Part shown: piece after piece, positions 21,456 to 32,639 of the stretch
Position numbering within the stretch: position 1 is the first letter of the stretch
Layout of the letters: every line of letters begins with the position of its first letter
NCBI RefSeq assembly: GCF_024868665.1
Contig: NC_079901.1
Location: forward strand, 3,748,049-3,812,048
Length of the DNA stretch: 64,000 bases
Source of the DNA: Triplophysa rosa
Taxonomy: Eukaryota; Chordata; Actinopteri; Cypriniformes; Nemacheilidae
Direction: 5' to 3'
Program-made: the position numbers and the translations under genes
The notes under the pieces: generated by a model
What the model saw: the letters and a program-made list of their open reading frames with translations, nothing else
Told to the model about the DNA's origin: nothing
Database searches by the model: none

Positions 21456-21735
21456 TCCCTGCTCCAAAGTCGAATCCCTCTGTTTGTTTGAGATAGAAAC
21501 AAGCATTCGTTTTTATTTGTCTCATCTTTTGGCAGGGCAAACAAAGTGTCTTTCTTTTCGCAACGAAACGCACAGCATCTCCGCGACATGGCTGCGACAG
21601 TGACGATACAATGAGATTTACAGTTACGCCCACCTTACTTGCGTTTAGATTTGGGCAGTCTTAGTCTTATAACCTGGGCAGTCTTATAACACACCAAAGA
21701 CACAGAAAAACATGTATTCGCGCCATATGACCCCT
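21456..21735 (-). mobile_element. TTAA element (copy C), one end, probably truncated
   Basis: The reverse complement of the family's AGGGGTCATATG end lies at 21724-21735 and is followed by TTAA (21736-21739). Upstream, TTACGCCCACCTTA at about 21624 matches copies A and B in reverse orientation. The opposite TTAA end was not found. 21660-21700 holds a local GGGCAGTCTTATAAC duplication. Confidence 0.7.
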
Positions 21736-21744
21736 TTAAAACCA

Positions 21745-21940
21745 ACCCAGTCTCACGGCAGTTTGTTGCATATACACAAAATTGAGAATTTATTGATTTT
21801 TGTGTTCATGGACACAAATTTCTCCCTTTCTTTTTGTCAGTCAGCACAATTTTTCAAAGTGTCACACAGCATGACTTTTTTTCATGTCACTCAGCACGAC
21901 TTTCAATACACAGACCGTGGGTGTATATAAATTTATATAT
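21745..21940. repeat. Dispersed-repeat-like segment, class unknown
   Basis: ACCCAGTCTCACGGCAGTTT followed by repeated TGTCA..CAGCA(C/T)GA words (21836-21900) resembles a dispersed cyprinid repeat. No paired end identified. Confidence 0.4.
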
Positions 21941-21958
21941 TTATAACCTGATATCAAT

Positions 21959-22243
21959 GTTCCCTCTGTTTCTCCCCATGTTTTCCCCTGGACTGCATTT
22001 CCCATCACGCTCCACGCTCCCGCACCTGTTTCATGTCAGCAACCTGTCAGTGATCCCCTCATCACACAAACTATATACATACTCACCCTGTGCCTTTGTT
22101 CTTTGTTCCATATATACTCACCCTGTGCCTTTGTTCTTTGACATTATTATGTCCATGTATTTCTCCTGTGTTTATTCATCTTGTATATTAAAGTTGTGTT
22201 ACTGGAAAATACCTCGTCTGTGGTCCGTGGCAGAACTATGACA
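21959..22243 (+). repeat. 5' LTR of the gag-only element
   Basis: Starts TGTTCCCTCTG and ends ATGACA. A TATATACTCACCCTGTGCCT unit with its following TTGTTCTTTG is tandemly duplicated at about 22072-22141, a duplication absent from the 3' LTR. ATTAAAGTTGTG near the end is a likely polyadenylation region. Confidence 0.7.
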
Positions 22244-22543
22244 GAAGAACTGTTGGACCTCCCCAAAATGGATTACATCTTCTCTCCAGCGGCCATCCTG
22301 GTGGATCTGAGACAGGATGGCCGGTCTCTGGAGAGTTATGTGAAGGAGTTCGTCAAGGTGTGTGATCGGATGAGTTGGAGCGATCCCATCCTGAACCGCA
22401 TGTTCTTGACTGGTCTGGACGACGATCTGCTTGTCCTCATCATGCTTCCCGATGTGGATGAGTATCCGCTGGAGGACTTTATAAATCGAGTCCTCCAAGC
22501 TGATGGCTCTGAATTCTGCATCAGGGAGGTGATGGGGACTTGA
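22238..22543 (+). pseudogene. Gag-like capsid fragment
   Basis: Reads DGRSLESYVKEFVKVCDRMS, then WSDPILNRMFLTGLDDDLL and YPLEDFINRVLQADGS. This is the capsid N-terminal pattern of fish Ty3/gypsy elements (ExYxxxF, then LNxxFxxGLxxxL, then FVxxVL). The start codon overlaps the LTR end. The protein continues in another frame (22540-22896) as a Pro/Ser-rich tail with repeated S-P motifs, also usual for this gag type. There is no zinc knuckle. Confidence 0.65.
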
Positions 22544-22896
22544 GTGATGGTCTTCCAGTACCGGTTGTTAGCAGGGGGTTCTTTCCGGCTCACCCCAGGT
22601 CTGTGCCTCACTCCTCCACCACCCAGCGCTCTCCCAAGCCTGCACTTCGCAGCAGCTTTCCCGAGCCTGCACTTCACGACTCCCCCAACCTTATGGATTT
22701 CTCCGGGCCCAAGCTTCGTGGCTCCTCCGTTCGCGAGCTCAGCCTGGTGGACCGGCTGCCGCTGGACTACGACCCCTACTACCAACTACAGACTGCAATG
22801 GACCCCAAGCTCTCTGCAGTGTTCTCCGAGCCAGATCCAGAGCTCCGCCCCTTCCCTCTTCAGTTTTCCCATCCCCTCAGTTCAGCCATCCCGTGA
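22540..22896 (+). pseudogene. Pro/Ser-rich continuation of the gag-like protein
   Basis: Frame-shifted extension rich in SFPEPAL..., SEPDPELRPFPLQF and similar short proline motifs. Resembles the low-complexity linker between capsid and nucleocapsid in fish gypsy-type gag. It ends in a stop near the 3' LTR. Confidence 0.5.
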
Positions 22897-22960
22897 CTCC
22901 ACCGGCGAGGCTTCCCCTGGCTCCTCCTCCAAGGCTTCCCCTGTCCTGTCCAGTGTGTAC

Positions 22961-23195
22961 ATGTTTCTCCACAGACTGCATTTCCCATCACCTGTTTCAT
23001 GTCGGCAATCCCCACACCTGTCAGCGATCCCCTCATCACACAAACTATATATATATATACACTCACTCTGTGCCTTTGTTCTTTGTCCTGTCTCGTCATT
23101 ACTATAATGTCCATGTATTTCTCTTGTGTTTATTCATCTTGTATATTAAAGTTGTGTTATTGGAAACTACCTCATCTGTGGTCCGTGGCAGAACT
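22961..23195 (+). repeat. 3' LTR of the gag-only element (end missing)
   Basis: Collinear with the 5' LTR but lacks the tandem duplication and the final ATGACA. It contains its own (TA)n expansion at about 23047-23060. Confidence 0.65.
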
Positions 23196-23362
23196 GTTCC
23201 CAGAGTATCATCAAATCTTCTGAAGGTGGTCGATCCTTTTCATACTTGGCTCCTAAACTCTGGAATAGCCTCCCCAGCCATGTTCGGTATTCAGACACAC
23301 TCAGTCAGTTTAAAACTAGACTAAAGACTCATCTCTTTAATATAGCTTTCACCTAACTGACC
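23195..23362 (+). mobile_element. L2 LINE 3' coding fragment
   Basis: One plus frame reads GGRSFSYLAPKLWNSLPSHV, then RYSDTLSQFKTRLKTHLFNI and AFT followed by a stop. This is the typical C-terminus of the L2-type polyprotein and is close to the minus-strand L2 at 25.5-25.9 kb. It is attached directly to the truncated LTR at 23195. An AT-rich 3' piece follows to about 23410. Confidence 0.75.
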
Positions 23363-24336
23363 GCTAACACTGTTATATATAGTTAAATGTAAATATAGTT
23401 ATAGTTACTGTTAAGGTTGTTTTGTTTTTCACGTCCTGTCCTCAGGTTCCCAGGGAAAACAGAGTTCATCAGTTCAAGCTCCGGTTTCTGGCCTGAGGCT
23501 CTTCCCAGTTCAGTCAGATGCTTGTAATGATGGGCAATCCCCCTGACACCTCGTTCACTACTGGCAGTAGCGGAGCGGCATGGTCTCATTAATTTTAGTG
23601 GTGGCTTGGCGACACAGGCGACAGTGACAGTTTGACGACAGGAATTGCTCAACTTTATGGAAATGATGAGCGACTTTCAGGACTGACTATCAGTAGGAGT
23701 AAAGCAGCAGAGTTCATGTCATCAGTCACTCATTAGTTACTGCAGTGTTTGTTTTTGGCTGTTGTTGGAGCGACCAGGGCTAGGAACGCCTTCTAACAAC
23801 CTCATAGCAAGAGACTGGCTACACACAGCGACTCGCGGTGTGTACGCAGCTCGATGATTACTACAGCCACAACCTACAGCAGAGGTGGGCAAACTACGGC
23901 CCGCGGGCTACATCCGCAGCGCGGTTTTTAAATGTATTCAATATTATTGCGTTTCAGTTAGGATTTTGGTGAAAATGACTAATTTGATGTAATACAAACA
24001 AAATCCATTAGATGGCACAACTCTGCAATTCAGCATACTAAGTTTACAGAAATAAAGACGTGTGCAAGCTAGACGGACATGTATAAATGCTGCTTTGAAC
24101 ACTGCTTTTGCATCTTGTGTCTTTTGAGGCGCCTCATGTTGAGGCAGGACGACTGTTGTGAGCTTTGGTTTACTATAGCAAATTGTCATGGCCATTTCTG
24201 TTATCAAAAGCGCATATCTAAGTGACGGAGTGACACGTTGAAATGGTTCCCGTAGTGATACTGGTGAAATATCGCAGAAATATTGCGAGAACTAGAACAC
24301 ACTGTTGTATAATTGTACATATGGCTCACAGCGGAT
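23363..24336. other. Mostly unrecognised; hAT-like terminal word at 23884
   Basis: GTGGGCAAACTACGGCCCGC at about 23886 is a familiar hAT terminal sequence, but no second end or target duplication was found. No coding region supported. Confidence 0.4.
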
Positions 24337-24490
24337 TAGGGCTGCAACTAACGATTATTTTAATTGTCGACTAATCTAATGATTATTTTTTCAATTAGTC
24401 AACTAATCTAACGATTATTTTTTTTCGGTTAGTCGACTGATCTAACGATTATTATTTTTTATTAATATAATAAAGTTTTTTGGATTACTT
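24337..24490. mobile_element. hAT left end with internal subrepeats, unpaired
   Basis: Starts TAGGGCTGCAACTAACGATT and is followed by about four CGATTATTTTTT..AGTCGACTAATC subrepeats. It matches the right end of the hAT that closes at 31368, but that element has its own left end at 27047. No copy of the flanking CAGCGGAT is seen downstream, so this is a separate, truncated copy. Confidence 0.65.
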
Positions 24491-24787
24491 TATTAATCCT
24501 TTGGCAAACTTTGCAAATAAACAATGTCATGTCTCTCTCTACACTAAACACAAGTGATCTGTCACGATCCTTCCACTAGACCGGAAAATCATGAACAACT
24601 CAACTCAACTTTATTTATACAGCGCTTTTACAATTTTCATTGTTACAAAACAGCTGTACATGAGACATATTGACTATAAGCAAAATAATTAAAGTTGTAC
24701 CTGCAAAAACAAGAAAAGGTTGAAAACACAGAAGACAGACATACCCACATACAAAACACTCCACACACACAATATGCACACGTACTA

Positions 24788-24830
24788 ACACACATAGACA
24801 TAGAGACACACACACACACACACGGATGCG

Positions 24831-24866
<36 letters not shown>
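24788..24866. repeat. (CA)n microsatellite within L2 tail
   Basis: Imperfect then perfect CA repeats. It is the mirror of the TG tract at 1-118 and sits at the same place in the LINE tail, so it is inherited with the element. Confidence 0.95.
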
Positions 24867-24868
<2 letters not shown>

Positions 24869-25506
24869 CTCAGTGAGAGCACACATTTAGGATAAAGGAG
24901 AGAGAAGCACAGGTCAAATATAACAGACTATAAATTCCTATATGCAATATTAATTAAGTAAAACTTTAAAATTCTAAAGCAGCCCCCCCGGTCAGGCAGA
25001 TAGTGCAAAAACAGTATGCAAACGGTGGCGAGGAACCCAAAACTCTAATCGAGAAAAAAAACCTCAGGAGAACCCAGGCCCAACCAGGGGATTCCAGTTC
25101 CCCTCTGGCAAAAGCTGCTGCCTCTGCACAAGCTCCAGAGAGCTTGCACAACAAGGCTAAATAAAATAAATAAACTTAATAATAAAATAAATTATAGTTT
25201 AAGATTATCATTAATAATCTAATAGCATTTGAAATTTTGTGGTGAAGACATGTCAAGAGACCGCGTCCTTCTTTATCCAGCTCTATCATCTCAGCTCTTG
25301 TCAGGTCCCCACTTCCCATTCTCCGCTCTACCATCAGGTCAAGCCATGAACAGCATCCTGCTCGCTGTGGTAACCTTGGAACAATGAGACAAGACTGGCT
25401 GAGAGTAGATTACTGTTCTGTACTCTTTGATGCAACAAGTACATCAGTTGTGTTTTTGGTTCCGGTTGATCTAACTAATGCAGCCTAAACCCTCTGAAGA
25501 TTTATA

Positions 25507-25890
25507 TTATGGAAGAGTAGTGTATGCAAGATTAAAAAGATGCGTCTTTAGTCTAGATTTAAACTGACAGAGTGTGTCTGCCTCCCGGACAGTGCAGGGA
25601 AGACTATTCCAAAGTTTAGGCGCTAGATAGGAGAAGGATCTACCACCTGCACTTGATTTTGAAATTCTAGGTATTACCAACTGACAGGACGCCTGAGAGC
25701 GTAATGCACGTGAAGGACTGTAATACAAAAGGAGTTCATTCAAGTACTGAGGAGCTAAACCATGTAGGGCTTTATAGGTAATAAGCAAGATTTGGAATAA
25801 GCAAGAGAACAAGGAGGCAGGACCATGACAAAAGCTACATTTCAAGTTTAAACACCCTTTAGAAGGTGTAAAAATGACAGTGTGTGCCAT
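25507..25890 (-). pseudogene. C-terminus of L2-type LINE polyprotein (127 codons)
   Basis: Reads FQILLITYKALHGLAPQYL, then SPSRALRSQASCQLVIPR and GGRSFSYLAPKLWNSLP, ending with TLCQFKSRLKTHLFNLAY. These blocks are the conserved end of fish L2/CR1-like ORF2 downstream of the RT. The first ~25 residues are non-homologous, marking the 5' truncation. The RT catalytic core is absent. The frame is open up to its stop. Confidence 0.8.
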
Positions 25891-25899
25891 TATGAAATT

Positions 25900-27038
25900 A
25901 CATTTGACTGTTGCTACAAATCAAAGAGACTGTCCTCCAAAAAAAAAAAACTAACATAGAGGCCGTTTGTACAAGCACCTTATTGCGCAACAGTTGTGTC
26001 TTAAGGATGAGTTCCCTCTAGCGTCAGCAGCTTATTACAACGTATGGTTAAGTGTGACTTGCAGTGCAGGGCATTACATTGCTTTGGGTTGTTCACTTTT
26101 TATGCATTTAAGTCTTTGTATTTGTTATAGTATAAATAATTTCATGAATATTTGTGGTTTTAAAGATATTTTGGAGCCCCTTACCCAACTCCCACCCTAA
26201 ACCTAAACACTTCTCAACCATACAAAACGCACCACACCAGTGAAAGTACAGTCACAGGTATTTATTGCACACATTGACCAAAAACGGTATATAACATAAC
26301 AACTCGCAATCCAAACCTTTTGAAATGAAGCCAGAAGATAACTTTATACGAAGATATCCGTGAATGCAATGCAATGTAGTCAGAGCTCGTTCACACGTCA
26401 TGTTGCAACCGAGAGACAATGAGACTTCACATTCAGTGCCGACGTAATGACGCAATCAGTCACAAGATACACGAGAACCAATGTTATCTCACAATCACTG
26501 CTGACGTATCACTTCGTCTGGCGGTAATTTTAAACGTGTGTTAAGCCTGGGAGCTCACAGGATGTGAAGATTTACTGCAGATGGTGCTCACATCAGCGTC
26601 TTTTCCTCATAAAAATCGATTGTTTGACCTCGATCGGTACACTTGGAATAATTGTACGTTTTGAAAAACAGTTGTATCTGTTTTATATGCTGTGTTTTGT
26701 TATATAGTAAAAAAATGGTTATGTTACTTGCTTAGTATGCGTGAATGGTGTAATGTGTAATGTAAAGACAGTTCATCCTGACAGTTTAAATTAAAATTAA
26801 AATCACACTCCAATACGTGTTATCATTGTAAAATAAAAGCGCAATATATAATTGTATTATGACGGTAGACAAATGTTTCTCCTGCTGCTGGTAGAGGCGC
26901 TAATTCACTAAACGGTCCAGTGCGTCTTATTTGAGTAAAGTGACAAACGACTTTTCTTGTCGTATGTGTTGGAGGAAAGGTTGAAATCAAAATGTGGGTT
27001 TGTTTATACTGTATGTAATGTTTCTGAGTATACTTGTA
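25900..27038. other. No feature recognised
   Basis: AT-rich, single-copy-like. Short open frames (25967-26200, 26252-26455) show no domain. 26365-26560 is slightly CpG-richer. Confidence 0.4.
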
Positions 27039-27114
27039 CTTGTGTTTAGGGCTGCAACAACTAGTAGATAAAATCGATAATAATCGAAAATGAAAATGAC
27101 AAAATTAAAGATGA

Positions 27115-29234
27115 GGTAACACTTTATAATACTGTTTCATACTTAATAGGTAGTTATGCAGAACAAATAGTTAGTGCTGCATTAACACTGTAGTCATTAC
27201 AGATAACTCATAAGGAAGAAAGATTAACTAACCAGTAAGTAACAGCATACTGATGTTTAAGGTAAGTAACAGTTAGTTACTTATTACTTATTTAATAGTC
27301 ATTAATGACAACTAAATGCTGTATGTCTCCCGCAGAACTATACAATAACTAAGACTCATTTAAAATAACTATCTACTAACTACTTATTAACAGCTGCTAA
27401 AAATTATGTCAATTAAACTAGTTATACATAATCTTGATTACTATTAAAAATACAGTTTTAACCTATTTTGTTTACTTTCAGTTAACTTCATTATTTTATA
27501 TCTCTATCAAATATTGTCCTCATCAAGATTTTATTTTTCATATCATATAAATGAAATAAATCGAATGAATCTTTATCCTTTTTTCTATTTTATTTATTTT
27601 AAAAGAAAGAAACTTAAGAAATACACCTCCTAATCACTGCATCATTAGCCAACTTACCTCACAAACATATCTGACATATCTCTCCTTGTTGCTTATTATG
27701 AGTCTTGTGGACAATAGCTGAAGAGTTGTGTTTTCATTATTAACTATTAAGAAATTCTTGGTAACCCATTAGTAATTATTAAAAAAATAGTATTTCTCTG
27801 TTCTTACTGAATTATTCTGTTAAAATCATAGTGACTTTTTAGTAATTACTCAGGTCTTATCACAACAGTATTAAGTAATTACTTATGATCCGGAACCGTA
27901 TTATAAAGTGAAAAACATGATAACATTTTAATAATTACTCAGGTCTTACCACAACAGTATTAAGTAATTACTTATGATCCGGAACCGTATTATAAAGTGA
28001 AAAACATGATAACATTTTAATAATTACTCAGGTCATACCATATTAGTATTAGGTAATTACTTATGATGAATTATAACAAATATAATGTGAAAATCATGAT
28101 AACCCGGTAATAAAAAAGTAGTTCTGGGGTATATTCCAAGTATTACCAATAAATAAAACAGTACCGTTGAAACAAAAGCTTGTAGTGACTAATTTACCAC
28201 CCACCCACACACACACACCTGAATAGAGCTGACTTTTATGGACACAATAGATAAATTTTAATAAATACTAACAAAAACTTTACAGTTACACAATAGTCAA
28301 TTCAATATATGAAATTTAATATGGTTTTATCGCAGAACTTAACATATCTGACACAAAATATTAACTGTAAATGCAGGTATCGGTTATTAGTTTCCAGTTG
28401 TTTCTGTGAATCACAGCGCCTTGTTTGCTTCTCTTTTCTGTAGCTTTAATCGGTTTGCATAAAGACATTAGCGATTGCATGTTGAATATATCAATAAAGT
28501 AAACTGCACAACAGGTCTTTTTCATTTTAGATGCGCTTTAGCGTTTTAGCAGCATTCAATCTGAACACACTGCTGCTGTGACTTCCGCATACGGTGATGT
28601 CATTTTCATGCCCCTCCCCCTTAAAGTAACAGTGCATTATTTGTAGTATTTTAGTACTGTAACGATTGATTGAGAAGAAAAAACTTTCAGTTTTACCACA
28701 GAAACATTAGTGACAATACAGTGATTTAGAGGGGGATTCTTTTTTTTTTTACTATTTTTGGTTGAAAGGCACAATAGATTGATTTGTTTTAAATCAATAA
28801 AAATAAAAATATCACAGTATTGAGATTTCTACGAAATTCCCAAAATAATTTGTTAAAATTAATTTCAACTATTCATATAATTAATTCTAATACCAAATAT
28901 CTATCTTTAATAGGCTGCTTACTGGCAAAATTATGTTTATCAACGCTTAATGAGTAGTTAATGGATCGTTATTTTAAATGGGTCTTAGTTACTGTATAGT
29001 TCTGCGGGAGACATACAACATTTAGTTGTCATTAATGACTATTAAATAAGTAATAAGTAACTAATTGTTACTTACTTTAAACTTCGGTATGCTGTTACCT
29101 ACTGGTTAGTTAATCTTTCTTCCTTATTAGTTATCAGTAATGACTATGGTGTTAATGCAGCACTAACCATTTGTTCTGCATTAGTTCCTGCATAACTACC
29201 TATTAAGTATGAAACAGTATTATAAAGTGTTACC
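27115..29234. mobile_element. Long-TIR DNA element nested in hAT (2120 bp)
   Basis: Inverted arms of about 270 bp (27115-27390 versus 28960-29234) start GGTAACACTTTATAATACTG on both sides. Flanks AAAGATGA (27107-27114) and AAAGATTA (29235-29242) agree at 7 of 8 bases. The interior is AT-rich with an 89-bp tandem repeat and no recognised transposase. The superfamily is unresolved; an 8-bp duplication allows hAT or Merlin. Confidence 0.85.
27843..28085. repeat. 89-bp tandem repeat, ~2.7 copies
   Basis: The word ATTACTCAGGTC recurs at 27845, 27934 and 28023. The first two units are nearly identical; the third is more diverged. It sits inside the long-TIR element. Confidence 0.95.
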
Positions 29235-29365
29235 AAAGATTATATTAGTAAATCCCAATTTTTGGCTAAATACTCTGATTTGGGGGTTTATTTGGTTCAG
29301 ATGTGGGAAGTAACAAGGTACATTTATTTGTACTGTTCTTAAGTACACTTTTTAAGTATCTGTAC

Positions 29366-30996
29366 TTGGGCTGGACAATAATTCAATAACAATAACTATC
29401 GCGGTAGAATTAATTTCGATAACGATGATATGGTTTTTAAACACATTTTCGATATTTCAATATACATTACACGTCCGGGTCTGAGCCCTCGCTCTGCTCC
29501 GCGGCAGTGGCTACTGGTGTTATGGAGCGCCACTCCATCTTGCCCCAGTATATATCTCTAGTTTAAGCCCGTGTTCACACTTAACTTCTTTTTTGAGAAG
29601 AAAAAGTTCACCAAGGAGCTTTTTTAGTAAAAAAAAAAAAAAAACCGCTGGCAGCGTTTGGTTACAAACAGCAGCCGAACGACAAGACTTCGTCGTCAAT
29701 GTCTGTGCACGAAGGCAGCACAGAGAAACAGATAACGTAACGTAAAGTAAGCAGCGTAACGGAAGTCTATTTGAATTACAAACAGAGTTTTTAAATCACA
29801 TATTTAAAAACTACAATATTAATTTCTCGCTAGAAATGCAATCAGAAGTTGTTGAAAGTGAAAATTAAACTTACATTTATACAAAACTATGCTCCAATGG
29901 GCGTTTCGGCGGCCATTTTATTTTTTCGAGCTGGAGCCTTCTCGACCAATCACGTTCCTCGCATGTTGTTATGGAAACGACAGGTCTCTGTCATTGGTTA
30001 GCTGGGGAAAAGGAGATTGACGTGTCCGTTTTTTTCCCCAGAAAAGATGAACTTTTTTCAACCTCAAAAGACGCTCTGAGCTGCAGAAAAAGACGCCGGA
30101 GTTGGCGTTTAAAAAAGCACTCAGGACGTTTTTTAAAACAAGTTTACAGGTGTAAACACAGGCTAAGTTTAATATTGATCATTTGTGTCCGTATATTAAT
30201 TTACAAAACGGATCTCAATGTCAATTTCGAGGACAGAATGGCAAATTTCGTAGTTTTTTATAGCTAACTGAAGCACACTATAGGGCCTTTGAAAGACACT
30301 GAAATGAATGAAAACTGTTCTTAATGTCAGCTTGCAGGAGAGCATGGCAGATCTTGTATAAAGTTTTGCCAAAAAAAAACGGGAAATACAATGATACATA
30401 AAATTCAGTGGACGTTAATAATGGAAAATTATTAATTTAGAAGAATATGTCAAAAGAAAAAAAGTGTCATGTAATGGGAGGCCTGTGCCCCTGTAGAGCT
30501 TTGAAAATATGACAATGCTTTAAAGCACATTTGAAGTTATGGAATTAGAAAAAGTTATTCTCAATTTTATTGGTAAACATGATTCTAATATTTGAAACTT
30601 ACACAAGGTAAGGGCACAGTCCTATACAAAAAATATTTTATTCTAATAATCATATGTAGCTTTGCACACTGCTGGCATCTAGAATGATTTTGATCAGCAT
30701 TTTATTGTGTTTGTATCAGAGGGCTCTCTCAACTTCTATCTTACATTTTACTTTTTGTAATACTACTACTACTACATTTTATTTATAGGCGCCTTACTGA
30801 CATTCAAGGACACCGTACAGCAAACAGTGCAGGCCAATGCAGGTGTTGTAATGTGGGAGTAATGTGCTCGGTTATAGGAGTCTGACAGATAATTCGTAAT
30901 TATAATATTGTTTATATCGTTATCGGAATTATATCGTATTGACCGAAATGCATGAATGTATTTCAATATCAATTTTGGCCATATCGTCCAGCCCTA
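29366..30996. mobile_element. hAT element with perfect 8-bp TSD (1631 bp)
   Basis: Ends (TT)GGGCTGGACAATAATTCA and rc TAGGGCTGGACGATATGG. ATCTGTAC is duplicated perfectly at 29358-29365 and 30997-31004. It is nested within the 27047-31368 hAT and itself contains a Harbinger-like MITE. No transposase recognised. Confidence 0.9.
29577..30163. mobile_element. PIF/Harbinger-like MITE, third nesting level
   Basis: Termini GCCCGTGTTCACACTT and rc GCCTGTGTTTACACCT, flanked by TAA at 29574-29576 and 30164-30166. The 98-codon open frame beginning at 29971 lies mostly inside the MITE and has no recognisable domain; I do not regard it as a gene. Confidence 0.75.
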
Positions 30997-31495
30997 ATCT
31001 GTACTATACTTAGCCTAAGTATATATTTTTCTAAGTAGGCCTACTTTTTACTGTTTCACTACATTTGAATGACAAATATCTCACTTTTCATGCCACAAGA
31101 AAAATAATGATTTCCTTGGCCAACGGTCCCTCCCTCCCATGTTTGGGAGAGACTATTGTCAGCTGCTTCTAATATGACATACCTGAATCAACTCATCAGC
31201 CTTGGTGTGTTTATTAGGGAGTCATCCACAACATTTTGGGAGAAAGTTAATGAGTTCAGTTGTGCATAGTTTTCCCATTTCTGATTTAGTTATAAGCAAA
31301 AGATCTAATTAGACTTTTTATCCGATCAGTCGATTAATCGAAAAAAAGAATCGTTAGTTGCAGCCCTACCTGTGTTTATTCTTTTGCTTGAGTAGCCTAT
31401 AAAAGAAATCTAAAATATATATGCCTTTAACACATATTTTGTACAGTTATTATATGTGACCACAAATTAATGTTTTGACTTTCTTTGGTTATTAT

Positions 31496-32436
31496 TAGTG
31501 CTGTCGATCGATTAAAAAAATTAATCGGATTAATCACACCTTTTCTGTGATTAATCACACATAACAATAATATTTTAAAATATACTTTTACATTTTAATA
31601 ATTTCACATTTAATCTTCAAATTGATGTAGAAGCAACATATTTCTTTAACAGCGTCATTTTATGAATGAAAGAAAACATTTTGATATTAGTACTGTAACT
31701 GATGTCTCTATTAAATTGATTATTTTAATATTAATTATAGCCATTCAACAATATAATTGAGAGCTAACATGAAATATACAGAAATTGAAGGAAATTCTCA
31801 AACACTTTACAGTCTTTAATGCTAAATTATAAATTAAATGCAGAAGAATTCTCATTAAAGCTACAAAATCACATTGATTTCTTCTTTTATTTTGTTCTCT
31901 GTTTAACATTAGTGACAGGAGTCACAGCAGCACGTTTAAGAACGTGGCCGCTTTAAGAGCTGTCTCAGTAAGCAGATCTGACTGTCACCGCACTTCCATT
32001 TTCACAACTCTTTGCATTCATTTAAGATTTTATTTTACACTTTGAAGTCTTGCTTAAGAAAATGCTAGGCTTTCTTATATAATCTTGTATGGTTTTATCC
32101 ATTCAAGCACGAAAGAGAACTTAACACGGATGCGCTGTCTGACAGACATTCACCGACGCAGACTTCAGCCCAGGCCTGTTTACACCAGACTGGACCTCGC
32201 GTTGCGTTTTGCCGCGTCCCAAAGTTTAGAAGCTGTCTATCTTCATTGAACGCGTCAAAGCAACTGTTTAAAATCGCGCTTAAGTGGTTTAAAAGCCTGT
32301 ACACGAATAAGAGCCTGATTACATAATGTAACGCTACACAAAGGATGTCAAAACAAACGGATGCTGCGTTAATTGCGTTAAATATTTTGCGTTAATTTGA
32401 AAAAAATAATCGCATGCGTTAACGTTGACAGCCCAA
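31496..32436. mobile_element. hAT MITE with perfect 8-bp TSD (941 bp)
   Basis: Begins TAGTGCTGTCGATCG and its right rc end reads TTGGGCTGTCAACGTTAACG. GTTATTAT is duplicated perfectly at 31488-31495 and 32437-32444. Subterminal ATTAATCGGATTAATCAC-type words fit a well-known fish hAT group. No transposase. Confidence 0.9.
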
Positions 32437-32639
32437 GTTATTATGTTTTGTGTTTAACTAAAGAAAAGTTTTATATTTATTTTGTCTATTGCATAGTTTC
32501 CCGTTTTATACTTCTGTCACTATTTATTACATTAAAATGTATTTGTAAAGCTGTGAAAGATGTTAAGCGTGCTTTAGAAATAAATTTGAATGGAAGATTA
32601 TTTTATTTACTTATTTTGTTGGTTTAGCTTTAAAATCTG

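Larger units (their letters stand above)
21959..23195 (+). mobile_element. Gag-only LTR element (Ty3/gypsy-like, TRIM-like)
   Basis: Two similar direct repeats (21959-22243 and about 22961-23195) flank about 0.7 kb that encodes only a gag-like protein. The shared LTR words are ACTGCATTTCCCATCAC, CTCATCACACAAACTATATA, TGTGCCTTTGTTCTTTG and TTGTATATTAAAGTTGTGTT, in the same order. No protease, RT or integrase is present, so it would depend on a relative for mobility. A related solo LTR lies at 56062-56316. The 3' LTR ends abruptly at GGCAGAACT, where an L2 fragment starts. Confidence 0.75.
24590..25890 (-). mobile_element. L2-type LINE, 5' truncated
   Basis: The minus strand carries the C-terminal coding region (25507-25890), a long 3' UTR with a CA/TG microsatellite, and an end of TATAAATAAAGTTGAGTTG at about 24600. 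It is the same family as the fragment at 1-254 and related to 23195-23362. Confidence 0.85.
27047..31368. mobile_element. hAT element carrying two nested elements
   Basis: The left end TAGGGCTGCAAC and the rc of the right end TAGGGCTGCAACTAACGATT are paired. Flanks CTTGTGTT (27039-27046) and CCTGTGTT (31369-31376) agree at 7 of 8 bases, an aged hAT target duplication. After removing the nested elements only about 0.57 kb of hAT DNA remains, so it was a MITE-sized non-autonomous copy. Confidence 0.8.

Noticed and set aside
29971..30267. 98-codon open frame with Lys/Arg-rich segment
   Set aside because: It lies mostly within a Harbinger-like MITE and shows no recognised domain; similar non-coding MITEs contain equivalent accidental frames.
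24337..31368. One 7-kb hAT from the end at 24337 to the end at 31368
   Set aside because: The right end's flank CCTGTGTT matches CTTGTGTT beside the 27047 end, not CAGCGGAT beside the 24337 end.
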